From positions 5,902,740-5,966,739 of the forward strand of contig NW_024744357.1 of assembly GCF_018991925.1 (NCBI RefSeq): a stretch of 64,000 bases of DNA, in the 5' to 3' direction. The position numbers and the translations under genes were made by a program. Below are positions 23,094 to 35,700 of the stretch, in pieces. The stretch is from Homarus americanus. Lineage: Eukaryota > Arthropoda > Malacostraca > Decapoda > Nephropidae. Below the pieces are notes generated by a model. It saw nothing but the letters and a program-made list of their open reading frames with translations. It was not told where the DNA came from and ran no database searches. The number at the start of each line of letters is the position of its first letter. Within the stretch, counting starts at the first letter, position 1.

Positions 23094-25356
23094 ACTTCGG
23101 TTGTTAATGAGTAATAGTGATCACGTGAAGAATAGGCACCCCAGCATATTTATCCTGATAACACGAGCACTAACATAAATTAACCCCATGTAGCGTTAGT
23201 GTGTTTAATAATCAGGTGAAATAAACGGGTGCCTAATGTTCATGTGGGGGTAAGACAGTGAAGGGGATTGTTTGGAGGAGTGTGAAGGTCAGCTGGGGGG
23301 TGAACGTACCATAATGTGAATAGAAGGGAGGGATAAAAGGTGAAGTATTGGAGTATTAGACTAGAGCGTTAGTAGGAAGTATGAGAGAAGTTGCCATAAT
23401 TCCTGATTAATGGAATGAACAGACAAAGATGTTTCATGCGGTGTGGAACTATTGATGACAAGTTTGTAATCAAGAATATGTTAGTATAGAAACTTGTAAA
23501 TATATGAGTGAATAAAGTACATTAAATAGAACATAAGGGCAAGTTGGCATCTCGTATTTATGTAACTCACCACCGTGCTGTACAATAAGTAAATTCTGTG
23601 GGTGTCCGGCACTGCCAGACGTATGAGGAAAATTCTTTATTTCTCGATACCAGATATAACTTTTTTCATATTAAACTAAGTCTTTTTTTATTAATTAGGA
23701 ACGTTTGTCTAATAAATATCGGTAGTTTAATGTTGATCTCAATTCAAAGCCCGCTTCATTTTTTTTCTTGTGTCGACTCCATTTCAGTCGCTTAGCAACA
23801 GTGGCGCCCGTATAATTCCAGTCTAGAGGAGTGTTGGCTCAAGTCAAGGTCGTTTGTAAGGTGCTGACGTCTACAGTAATACCCGTGTAGTCATGTTGAG
23901 ATAAAAACCTAACATTACATTTTTAACCCACAGTACTTAGGCAGCTGTGACCGGGGGGGGGGCGGGGTGGGGGAGGGGTGAGTCGTTCGACACTAGAGTG
24001 GTAGACGACTCAAATTGTGAGTCAAGATTGTTATATGACTCGGTATATAAACATTGAAGACTATCTGTTGGATCACCTGAAGAATCTCCACCCCAGCTTA
24101 TTTTACCTAAACATTAACCACCCTTAACACTATTTGGCGGGGATGAGGTAAAATAAGTTTTGCGTTAGGGTGGTTAATCTTTAGGTGAAATAAGCTGGGG
24201 TGGAGATTCTTCAGGTGATCCCGAGTAGGGTATAATTAAAACTGAAATTGTTGTTTATCGAATGTTTGAGTGAATGAAGTGTTTGTGAAGGAGTGGTTTG
24301 GTAGGCAACCTCATGTGTGCACCACAATGTGACTTACACAACTTTAATAATGGAGAGTGGGTCTTTTGGGCGTGCCTGATGGAGTGCTGGAGAAAAATAA
24401 CTTATTTGAGTATTGATCACCGAATACTTAGTTATATTTTGTATTGATTTTTTTGTGGGTGTAATTTTTAAGTGTTTTTCGCTATAGTTGTCAGTAAAGG
24501 GAACACACACATCACGTAGGTATTTGTAGCACTGGTTAGAGACTTGTTACTTTTGGCTCACGTGAGGGACGAGAGACATTTTTTTTAGAGAAATGGGGGA
24601 TGAAAGAATATTAGAGGTGGGGTAAGAAAGTTATAAATCGGAAATTGAAGAAATTAAGGAGGTAAGAGGGCGGGCTGACCGCCTAGCTAAGCTAATAGTG
24701 TGTTAGGGTTGTGTCATGGGTTAGTTATTGTCTGTCGGTACAGGCACTAGACATCCTACCCTGTCCCATATATGGGTGTTTTAAGGGCCTTATTTCATAT
24801 TCCGCCGACCCTACTGGCGGATGCTGGTCTAGGGAGGTTGTCTGGCCGTATAGATCGGGGGTGGTAATGGACCTTTTGAGATTTGGTGACTTTTTGGGAA
24901 CCATGTATGGTTGTCGGTATCTGGTGGGAGTCTTTGAAGGAGTTCTTGCTCTGATCGTTCTATCTTTTGCCAGATTCTGCTGGCCAGGGTGTGCAGCTGC
25001 TGGTTGATGGGTTTCATTCTCAGGTCTCTATGTATCTCGGCTGTGGTTCTGGTGAGGGGGTATCTTTCACCTGTGACGAATCTTAGGGCTTCATTTTGGA
25101 CCACCTGTAATTTTAATATTTGATTGGTGCTCATAGTATGAAGAGGTATTGCTGGGTAAGTTAATATTGGTGTAATAAATGATGTCACCAGGCGGAGTTT
25201 TATTTTCTCATGAAGCGCTACTGGCCTACACGGAAGTATGAGGGACCGTTTTCTTTACGCTGCTGTGGGGTTTTGGTGGGGACAAGGGGGTACTTTTAGC
25301 TTCTCTCGGGGCCTTTGTTGTTGGATACCGTACGCGATTTGCTTGGTTGGGACGCC

Positions 25357-25389
<33 letters not shown>

Positions 25390-28300
25390 TGGCGTGTGTT
25401 TATGTGCAGTTCTTAAGTTTTTCAATATTCTATTAATTAACTTAATATAAAAGCAAAACTAAAATATAGCTGTCAGTTAAATCGCATTTTTATTCTTTAC
25501 AGAAATATACCTTTGGTTTTGACATTAATTGACACGACCCACGCATTACTGCCTTTATACAGCATCGTCAGCCATGTTAGGAATTTGTTTGTTTTTTATT
25601 CAGGCAGTTTGTAGTGTCACTGACCAGGCGTCTGCACAAGGGATCGCGTTCACTGTCATTTTTCCTCATTACATCACGGTCAACCTTGGTGACTTGTGTA
25701 ACTTTCCCATATGGTAGTTTATTATTATTATTTTAGAATTTGTTAGCCTTCGATGTACAGTATCTATTTTAATAATTTTTTGTCATGTTGATGGTGGTTC
25801 AGTCTCGAAGGCCCTCCCAGATCTCATTCTCAGCGTATATAGGACACTGGAATGTATTGATGATAAAATACATAATTTTGTATCCTTGATGTATCCAACT
25901 TTATAACACGTATCTGTACCTTATGGATGCATTTCGTGTTTGTTTACCAAATTCTACTTAAAAATTTTCCTTATATCTAGCCATTGACTTTGATTGAAAT
26001 GTCGTATATAAGGCGTTTATTGTAAGGCATTGTAGATGCACGGAATAGCTAACGCGTTAGCTATTCTGTCTGCGCAGACGCTTCTGCGGAGTACTGCGCA
26101 TGACACCTTGAGAGGGAAAAAGGCTAACACCTCGATCAGGTGTTAGCGTTTGCAGCGCCCGAATAGCTAACAACCAATGAGCGAGTTTCTCCCACGTACA
26201 CTGTGTAAATATGTGGATCATGGCCGCTTATAGAGAATATTTTGATTAATATTGAAGTTGTGGGCATTTAAGGCACCAAAAAACTGATATAATTCGCCGT
26301 TGGTGACTGGTGTAACTATTGATAATTACTCAAATATGATTGAAACTTTAATATTTCTACTCATAAGATACTTTAAGTGAAGGTAAACAAGTTGATTACA
26401 GTTCTGTCAGGGCAAAAAATGAAGTAAACTAACCTGAAATTCGTCGTATTTCGTGTATAAATATGCGAACACAGCTGCAAGAGACGTATGGTCTTTGGAT
26501 AGTGTTGTTTCAAGCTCCCACCCCGGGGTCCGGACCACCCACCTTTACAACTGCCCAATTTTTTGTGTTAATCTTATTTATTGTTGACTGATTGACTTTT
26601 TTCTTTTTTTGTCTTTCTTTCCATAACTTTATATATATTTGCTTCACTTTCTTTCGGTATTGTGTTCAAATAAGTTCTCCTAATTTTATTGTTTTTCTGA
26701 AGACTGTGTTGTACAAGTTATTTCCAAGATGCAGTATAATGTCGTATTTTTTAAAGACAATCCGGGAAAGCTATCGCGTTAGCCATTTCGTGTATCTAAA
26801 ACGCCTTACAAAAAAGCCTATATTTTAATTTCTTGGGGGAGTAACTATTGACTAATCCATCCCAGATTATTTCACCTAAGATTAACCAACCAAATTTAAC
26901 CTAACCAGATCGACCTGTTAGTGTTTGGGAGGTTAATATTGTTAGGTGAAATAAGCTGGGGTGAGTTTGTTGAGGTGATCGGCAGTCTGCTCTGTGTTCA
27001 CAATAGTACAGTGCGTTGGTTGTGATAATGTTCTAGTGATATTTTTACTCTTATTATTTTGAGGTGTTTATATTTTAATGATTATTAATTACTGTGTTGA
27101 GGAAAAACTGATTCGTTGAGGGAGTCTTTGATGTTATCATGACAGTACTAAGGCTGCAGCAGATAACATAGGTAGACCAGTTCTAACCGAATCATAAGTC
27201 CTTGGTCTGCTTATCATGTCACGTCTACTGCCTCTATCTCGAATATTCTCACATTATCCCCCTTTCTCCCCCTTCCTCTCCATTTTACTCTCACCAATCG
27301 ATATACTATGTGGCGGTTACGTAAGGCCTACGGCGGTGGGGTAGCGGTGGGGTGGTTGGCAACACGGTGGTGGTTTTAGGTTGGGATGTGTCGTGTTTTG
27401 GGGATTGTTGTGTACATAAATGTGTATATAGAGTGAGGTTGATGTGTATAGTGTACTAAAAGGAGATGGGGGAGGGAGCGTAGTAGTGAGGGAGGGGGCG
27501 CCGGCGCGTTGGGGGCCAGGCAGCGGTCACATGTTCCCTCACTGGGAGAGTGGAACACACACAAACACAGTATTATACAACATATCCTCCGCTGCCTGAC
27601 GGGCCCTTGTGTCTTTTGAATGAGTGTTGTTAAATTCAGGCATTTGTGATGATGCATACAAGGACTTCGTTGTAAATAGTTTTTGTGAAAGAGAGTTTCA
27701 GCGGAGTTGCCAACTCGTGGAGATAACGCGCCCTCCCCCACGCGGGGACGAGGGGATATAACGGCTGCCCGGGGCATTGGAGCAGGTTAGAGTAAACCAC
27801 GCGTCGCTGGGAGAGGTAGTTGAAGAAAGACCGGGGCTTCGGCCTTCTCGTATCCCCATCACACAACACCACCAGCAGTAGCAGCAGTACTCACCGCTCG
27901 CTACCTAAAATTATCTTCACTTTAACAAGAACCGGTGCTGGGAAGACCCTGCTGAAGTAACACAACATTCCGAACACTCACGGTGGTGCTCTCAAGAACA
28001 CACCTGAGCACAAATAGTTTAGTGTGACGTCACCTCATCGAGCACAAGCAACATGGAGGTCCTCGCCAAGTCACTGTCCACGGTGCCTCGCATCCTGTCC
28101 CTATGTAAGATATGTTCTTCCCATGGGCACGCCCAGCCCACAGTTGCCCACCAGATACACCTAGAGCGGCCCCTCAGTTACCCACATCTTCCCCCGCCCG
28201 CCCCTGTCCACGGACTAACACAACAGTACGCTAACGCCACCACACCATCTGGTAAAACTTCTACTAACGTTACCCCTGCAGGTAATCCCTTCTAGTTAGA

Positions 28301-31300
28301 TAAAACCTTTGTTCTTCACCAAGTGAATTATTGCTGCCTCATAGTTTACGCTTGCACAGTGCCTCTCTAGTGTTTGTTGTTACACGAGGTAGTTATTGGG
28401 ACTTTGTGGTCAGAACCAAGGTCTATTTAGAAGAGACCTTGGTCACAGAGTCGGCGGTCTCCGAACTTCTCACTGTTGACACGCTTAAAGTACTCGCACT
28501 GATTTATAAACAAATAAGTGTGCGCATGTTAAGGTATATATAATTGTATTTTTAGTTTTTAATTTGCTTGGAATTATTACTTTCACTAAGTTCGTATGAT
28601 TGTGCTTCAAATTGTACCAAATGTCTCGGACTTCATAAAAAGGCACCAGACGTCTTGTAGTGAAAAACTGTGTACAATATTATGATCGCTATTTGCCTGA
28701 AAACGCTACAGTAATATTTTCATCATAGTATATGGGGAGGCATGCGGCGCTGAGGCAAATCTCTCTAGTCTACTGGCCTGGTGCTCAGAGCTAGTTCATC
28801 AGATATACATCGTGGTAATTCAAAAATAAATTCTAAAAGTAATGGTTTTATTTTTAGAGGATTCAAATTAGTTATACATTACAGTACTATGATTATTGGA
28901 ATTTATTTAATTTGAGAAAACAATTGCATCGTTATTTTACTGGAAAACATGAAGTATATACGTACATTTCTTTGCTCTCCTCTTCCTAATCATAATCTTT
29001 GTAGGTAAAGCCACATTAGCCGCTGGATGATTGGTAGTGTAGTTATGAAGCACCCATCCCTCCCCACCAGCCCTCACCTCAACCCACACACCAACCCCCT
29101 AATCATTACTAGTCCTTCCATCCTCTCTCTCTCTCCAACATTCATCCCCTACCAGGCATACCGTACACTGAAACCTCCATATAACGGACTTCTCTCTCTC
29201 TCTCCATATAATCCGTTAGATGGAAGTTTCATGTCCAACGGATCTTCCTGCCCAGTATATGGGCCAATAGGCCTGCTGCAGTTTCCTCTATTCTAATGTT
29301 CTTATGTTATAGTCCGTTAAATAGAGGCTTCACTGCACCGCCACTGGAGGGAATCACATTACGGGTCCGCTATCAATGTCTTTTATCATATTGAACTGGA
29401 CAGTACAAGGTTAGGCAGTGTACTTTGAACCTCTTGATATAAGTGTGTGATGATAGCATACAGTGTTTACACATGTTTACTCTTGAAAATTTACAATGTT
29501 TTATGGCGGGTGACTTAAGGAATGATTTGTACTAACACAAGAGTTGGTTGTTGAGAGAATACTGACCCGAGGAGTGTTGTAAATTGGCATGAAGAATTTT
29601 CTCCTAAGATACCTCCCCTCCCCCCACTTCCTACAGGCAAACTGAAGAGGCACAGAGTCCTCGGGGGCGTGTCTGTTGTATGATGGTCTGTGGTGGTGGT
29701 TGTTTGAAGGCCCCCAGAATAACCAGCCTAGTTAGTTGCTTATACAAATTTATCAGTTTGTGAGTACAGGAAATTATACAGAATTTGGTATAATTTGTTG
29801 TGTGGCTCCAATGCTTTGTCGGAATATGTTTTAATTAAAATAGCTAATATGTTTAGTATGTTTTTTTCAGCTTGCGGGTACTGCAGCCAACAAGTAGCTC
29901 ATTCCTCCACCACCCACGCATGCACCCCGATGCGCACACCGACGCAATCCCCCACCCACGCCGCGGCTGTCAGTCGAAGAATCAACAGACGGACGGAGCT
30001 GGACTTCGAGGAACTGCGCGCCCTGCAGGTAGCTGGGGACATCGCCCTCATAGACGTCCGTGAACCTCAGGAGCTGGAGAAACACGGCGAGATTCCCGGC
30101 TCTCTCAACATCCCTCGTGAGTACTGAACCACCAATCACCTTTCTCCTTGTGTTGGGCTGAAATATTCGATTCAGATTCGTTTAGGTTCACCCGTTGAAT
30201 TTTCCTGGAAGTGAATTCGTATTAACTCGTCCATGTAGCCTATTTATACTTTCGAACCTTAGTGAAGATAACGTGGAGTGTTACTGTAGATGATTGTCTG
30301 AACATGGGGCCCCATTTTAGAATCGTCGCTACCACCATTGCGCTGGGCCTCTGAAACTTGTGTAACCTGCCCTATCACGTCAAGGATGCTGTTACTCTAT
30401 ACAGTATATATTCCTCCCAGGCCTGTGGAGCGTAGCAAGGGCCAGGAAGAGAGGAGAGGACTGGGTGAGGAGACTAGCATAAATCACCGCCTCCCTCTGT
30501 TGTGATCACGACCTCGTATGGACTATGAACATCTTACGGTCGTGGTAGTTTATCTTTTAATATAAATCCTCATGCTGTGTAATATTTTAATGTTTTCCGA
30601 GGTTTAAAAAATGTTTATCCCAAATTGAAATAACCCTGTGATTTGCGTATTGTGTTCTTTATTTTATTCTTCGTTAAAAAAAGAAAAAAGTTATTCTATT
30701 ATTTACAAAGAACAACGGGCAAGGGAAGGTCAGTCACCACTAGGCTTCTGTGGAGTGGGTGAGCATGCGGGGTCGAGGTAGCAGTTCTATCGAATTTTGC
30801 TGACGGTTACGTAACTTGGGAGACTGCAGGCAGGAGCTGGGGGTATAGAGGGAGGGGTGAAGTCATTGAAATATGTCCATTGGGATATTTCCTGCTGGAC
30901 AAAATCCCACTGTGAGCCGAATAATAATTTACAATTTGTTCTGGTCAAAATCCCAACAGTAATGTGTGTGGGGTGTTGTGGGTTATGGTGTTAGAGGAGT
31001 GATGAAAGTGTGGTGTTGAGAGTGGCAGCCAGGAGTGTTGTACTAACGTTATGGTGTGGCTGCAGACCGGCGCCCGGGTGTGTGAGGCGTAGGTCATTGG
31101 GTGCGTCATGCAGAGACTAGATACTGCTGTGCTTGCCGACTGTTGCTACATGATCCAAGGGAAAAACTCGGTGTACAATGGTTAGGTTAGGTTTAGACTC
31201 GGTGGACAAATGAACCGTCGGATTAGAACTGTGACCAACTGTAAACATTAAAAAAAGCTGTATGTGAAACCGTCCCACCATTTCTGTACAGTGCATTTGT

Positions 31301-32661
31301 AAATTGCATTATTAGAGAAGGATTTTTTTATATTTGAAGTATTTATAAAGTTTTATTCTTGTATTGCTTATAAGTAGATTACTTTATTTTGGATATTAAA
31401 TATTTGGTGTGTACTGTACCTAGCAGGAGGTGTTTAATGAATTTCACACGAGCAAATGTGTTTGTTTTAACTGCAGGTGTGTTCAATGTATGTCGGTCAG
31501 GCCAGGCAAGGCGAGTATAGATTTCAGGTTTGTGTTTATTCATATCCCACTACCACTACCTGCCACCACCCCTACCACCATCGTCCACGGACCTTTAGTA
31601 AGCGAAACAGGGCAGAGTGGATACAGCACTTAATTAACTTTGTATACAGGGGCAGTGAGACCGACACCTCAGAACTGCCTCCACCCATTCACAGCTGGGT
31701 GGACTAGTGGACCAAACCAGCTACCTGTAGTGCGAGGCATAAATAATATCCACTTGGCTGCCGCGCCCTACAACATAAACCTAGTGTGTTAATAATTGTG
31801 CTTGACGAATGTATGTGTTTGCCTCGTGAGTGAGAAGGGTGCGGCCACGAGCAACGCAAACCGGTCTTTAAGAATTTCGCGTAAGGCTAAATGGGATTCC
31901 CTGGCACCTTCAATTTGATCTAGACAGCTCATGGGAGAGCGTGTTGGTCTGTCTGGTATGTTGGTTAAACTCACGTGGGATCATCAAGATAAAGGTGATT
32001 CTATCTTTACCTGCAGTGACCTTGCGACATCTCACTTGACGTGCAGGGTGCGTGTATAGTATGTAAGGTCACAGCGTCTTGAATGATGGGTTTTATGTCA
32101 CGACCAATTTCTACTGTGTTAATTTTTTTAGTTATTGGAAGAAAGCCAGATTGATATAGAACGTAGGTAACTTCCAAATGACGCGAGATCGTTTTAGTGT
32201 AGTGTAAATAATATGGTGGAATAATTCGTGGTTAATTTGATGTTAGTTTTGCCTCGTCAGACAGTCCCACGTAGTCAATACCACCCGTGTGTGAGGAAGG
32301 TTTTCGACCACGGATCTTCACTCCCAAATAATACTTTCGGGCCCTTTAACTCATTCATCCCAGTTATTGTCTTCCCAGGCCCACTTACCCTAACTTTGGG
32401 CCCTTAACTACTTAATCATTTTCTCATCCTAATCTTACAGGTACTAAGACGTAAGCTTGAGTTGGTAGGATTCTCGTCACTATAATTTACTTGATTTATT
32501 TTCATTGCATTATGTGACGACGACAACTTAAGCGCCCCGAGTCGTAAGTAATTCTTTTGGCACACACAGTACATACACATGGTAGTGGTGGGCAATCTCG
32601 TAAGGCACAGGGGGGGTGAGGGGGGAGTGGGAAGGGCACGTTCCTCTCGTAGAAAGCGTGG

Positions 32662-32706
<45 letters not shown>

Positions 32707-35700
32707 TTCAGCACTGCCCAACCAAACTTTGGCTGTCTGCCCACTCTGAAATCTCACGGCTCACCCCCAACTCCCTGCCCCACACACACACCCCCACCTT
32801 CCTTTGACACCCCCACCACCTCTCCTCTTCCCCTTACCCTTCCTCCATCACCCCAATATATCCCCTTCCCTGCTCGTCCCTGATTCTTGTACCCCTTTGC
32901 CACAAATAATTCCTGCTGCGTATCTCCTGTACGGACCGTGACTCTTCCCTCTCCCTTCACCACCTCTTTCGTTTTGATGTCCTCGCACTGCCTCCCTCTT
33001 CCCTGCGATGTATGTAGTTTCTACCTTTTTCACTTCATTTCCTATCGTTATCTGAAGTTCTCAAAGTTCAGCAGTCGTGAGGGGTGGTCGTGGGGAGATT
33101 AGGCCGGTCACTCTAGAGAGGCCTCGGCGTTAGTCACGTGTTGGCCTCGCATCACCCTTATAGTCATGGGTACAGCTGCCGGTGGACTTGACTCCGTGGC
33201 TTTACCTTCACCAGTATACTGCCGATGAGTGAAAATCTTGTGAATTTTTCGAGTATTGTAAAAATATTGAGGAACATTCAGTTTTCTTTGTTCGTGTCTA
33301 ATTTAAACATGTGGTAATTCGACAGTGCCGTACTTGTAAATAATGGAACTAATGAGATTGAAACGATGCTGTTAGATGGTAAAGGTGATACAGTACTTAG
33401 CTGGGTTTAAAGGTTAGCGATAGTAAGGTACTGGGTTGGATAGCGTTGAAGTTATAGGTTGTTTTAATATTTATCCAGATTATCCAGTTCGTAATCTTTT
33501 ATTTTTAGGGTAATAATTTTATGGGCGTTTTCTGTATGCGTACTAAAAATAAAAAGTTAACAAAACTATTTTAACCTTTTCCGTCACCGAAACATACCGA
33601 GCCCAACACGGCAAAAGTCTCCTGAAAAGTTTACTGACCATGACTGACGCGGGTCCGACTAATTACCCAAATGTACCCAAAATGAAGTCAAATAATGGTC
33701 CTACATGATTAAATCGGACTGCCAATCACTTCTCGACTAGTATTTGGGGTCATGAAGTCACAAAAAATTGGTAGACTTAATTTAATCCGAGTTAATAGAT
33801 CGAGTGCATGTACCTAACCTAACACAATTCAGATTAAATTAAGTTTACCAATTTTTTGTGACTGACACCAAATAATAATCGAGAAGTGATTCACAGCCCG
33901 ATTCACGCTTGTAGGACCATCATTTGACTTCATTGCGACTACATTTGGGTAATTACTCGCTCCCTCGGTACATGCACGCGATCTATTAACTCAGATTAAA
34001 GTAAGTTTTCCATTTTTTTTTTACTTTCTGACACTAAATACTAGTCGAGAAGTGATTGGCAGTCCGATTTATTCATGTAGGACCATTATTTGACTTAATT
34101 GCGGCTACATTTGGGTAATTAGTCGGACAGACTGACGCTGCTTAGAAGCCTAGCAACGAATCCCGAGAGTAGACGTGTGGCGTCCCTCCTGCGGTCTGCT
34201 GCCCGGTCACACGTATCCTTCACGAGACGCCCTAACTATCCTCCTGCCCTGCGTATAAGTTAGATTTTTCCCTCGCTGTTAAGGGAGGAGGACAGATGAA
34301 GAGGCTCGTCAGGTGGCTGTGATGAACTTCAACTTAAGCGCCATTGTTATTTATCAGTATTATTCAGGTCCTTATACCTGACCGCGAAAAAAAATACCGT
34401 GGGGGGGGAGGGTAGTGTTCAGGTGTATGTCAGGGAGAATGTCAAAGATGAAGATTTATTAGTAAATTTAAAATGTAAACATGGCATCATTGTTAAGGTC
34501 ACAACTGCGCCATCTCCTCCAGATATTAAGATACTTGCAGACCACTTTGAAGTGTATTTAATTTATTTATATATTTGTATTTTGAGAAGACAATTGTCGT
34601 ACAAATATGTCGGGTGGGTGTTTGTATATTTCCTATTGTGCAGATATTTCGATGACAGGTCTAGGTACACAGCACGAGCATCAAGTCGGCCACAGCTCAA
34701 GATCAAGACTGAGGGTGAAATTAAGCAACACTTTTACCCGTGTTTTGGGATGTTTACCCCGAAAATACAATTAAAACGTCATAAAGATAAAAAAAATCTA
34801 CCACCTTTAAAACCATAGACTCCTCCGGGAGCTTGGTGTGTGTGTGTGTGTGTAGTCACGATTCCCTGACAAAAACAAGTGAAACGCCTTTTACCGTGCC
34901 AACTAGAGTGGTTGGTCCCTCTTTCCTCTCCTTGCCGCGGCCCACGCAGCCGCCGTGGTGGCGCCGGGCTGTCGTAGAGTACACCCCAAGAATGTGTTGG
35001 GATCACCTCTGGCTACTGGTGGCAGGTAACATGGTAATAACTAAGGTCTACCTGGCCGCTGACACACCCTCAAGTCATGTTAAAGTTTTTCGTTCCGTTT
35101 CAAATATTGAACTAGAAATGATTTTAGTTATGGGTGTATGTATGTGTAGTAAAGACCTTGGATACACATTATATAGTGATTTCTTCATTTACATCAGTCA
35201 TATTATCTTTAAAGAGGTTGCAACAATGGACATTTGGTATAATCTGATTCTTGACGGACTTGTAGTGATAATGGAATAGTCAGTAAGTTCTATTGGTCAC
35301 TCCTAATGCATCGCCAGTAGTGAGGCAGGCAGGCAAGGTGTGTCAAGAGTAAGCAGGTTCTGACGGCTACCACTTAAGTGTCATCACCATGAAACTATTT
35401 CTTAACATCTTCTCTCTTCCCTCTTATCTGTCACTCATTATTGTGTTTGTGGATTATCAGCAGTTATGTCGTGTTAACATAAGAAGAACATAAGAAAATA
35501 AGGAGTCTGCAATAGGCTGGTTGGCCTGTGCATGGCAGCTCCTGTCGAGAGTTACTACCACACTCTATCATCCATGTCCATCCAACAAGGTAGTAGTTCA
35601 CCTTGTGTTGTATTTTAGAATAAATTACCTAAATTCTGCCGGATCTTCTGCGTTTCGTTATTAGTTCTGTAAGGATGATTGTCTCAAGCAGTTTGTGTGT

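Larger units (their letters stand above)
10076..29870 (+). other. Intron 1 of rhodanese-like gene (isoform A), 19.8 kb
   Basis: Bounded by GTGAGT and a TTTTTTTCAG acceptor. Between 10076 and 17680 I found no gene or repeat apart from the possible cassette exon at 14538-14621. From 17690 on it holds GT microsatellites, the LINE relic at 18916, the TTA/TAG microsatellite at 20967, SINE pieces at 22214-22653, the MITE copies at 23118, 24070 and 26838, a LINE fragment at 24829, the inverted-repeat element at 26007, first exon 1b at 28053 and the pogo-like element at 29166. Confidence 0.65.

Noticed and set aside
27376..27777. 133-codon minus-strand frame
   Set aside because: Lies in the GC-rich upstream region of exon 1b, shows no domain or splice context, and GC-richness alone makes long chance frames likely.
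32416..32963. Frames reading HTHTHT or VCVCVC
   Set aside because: Artefacts of the AC microsatellite at 32662-32703.
34399..35279. Two plus-strand frames of 139 and 148 codons
   Set aside because: Biased hydrophobic and low-complexity translations crossing a G-run and a GT microsatellite, with no recognisable domain.
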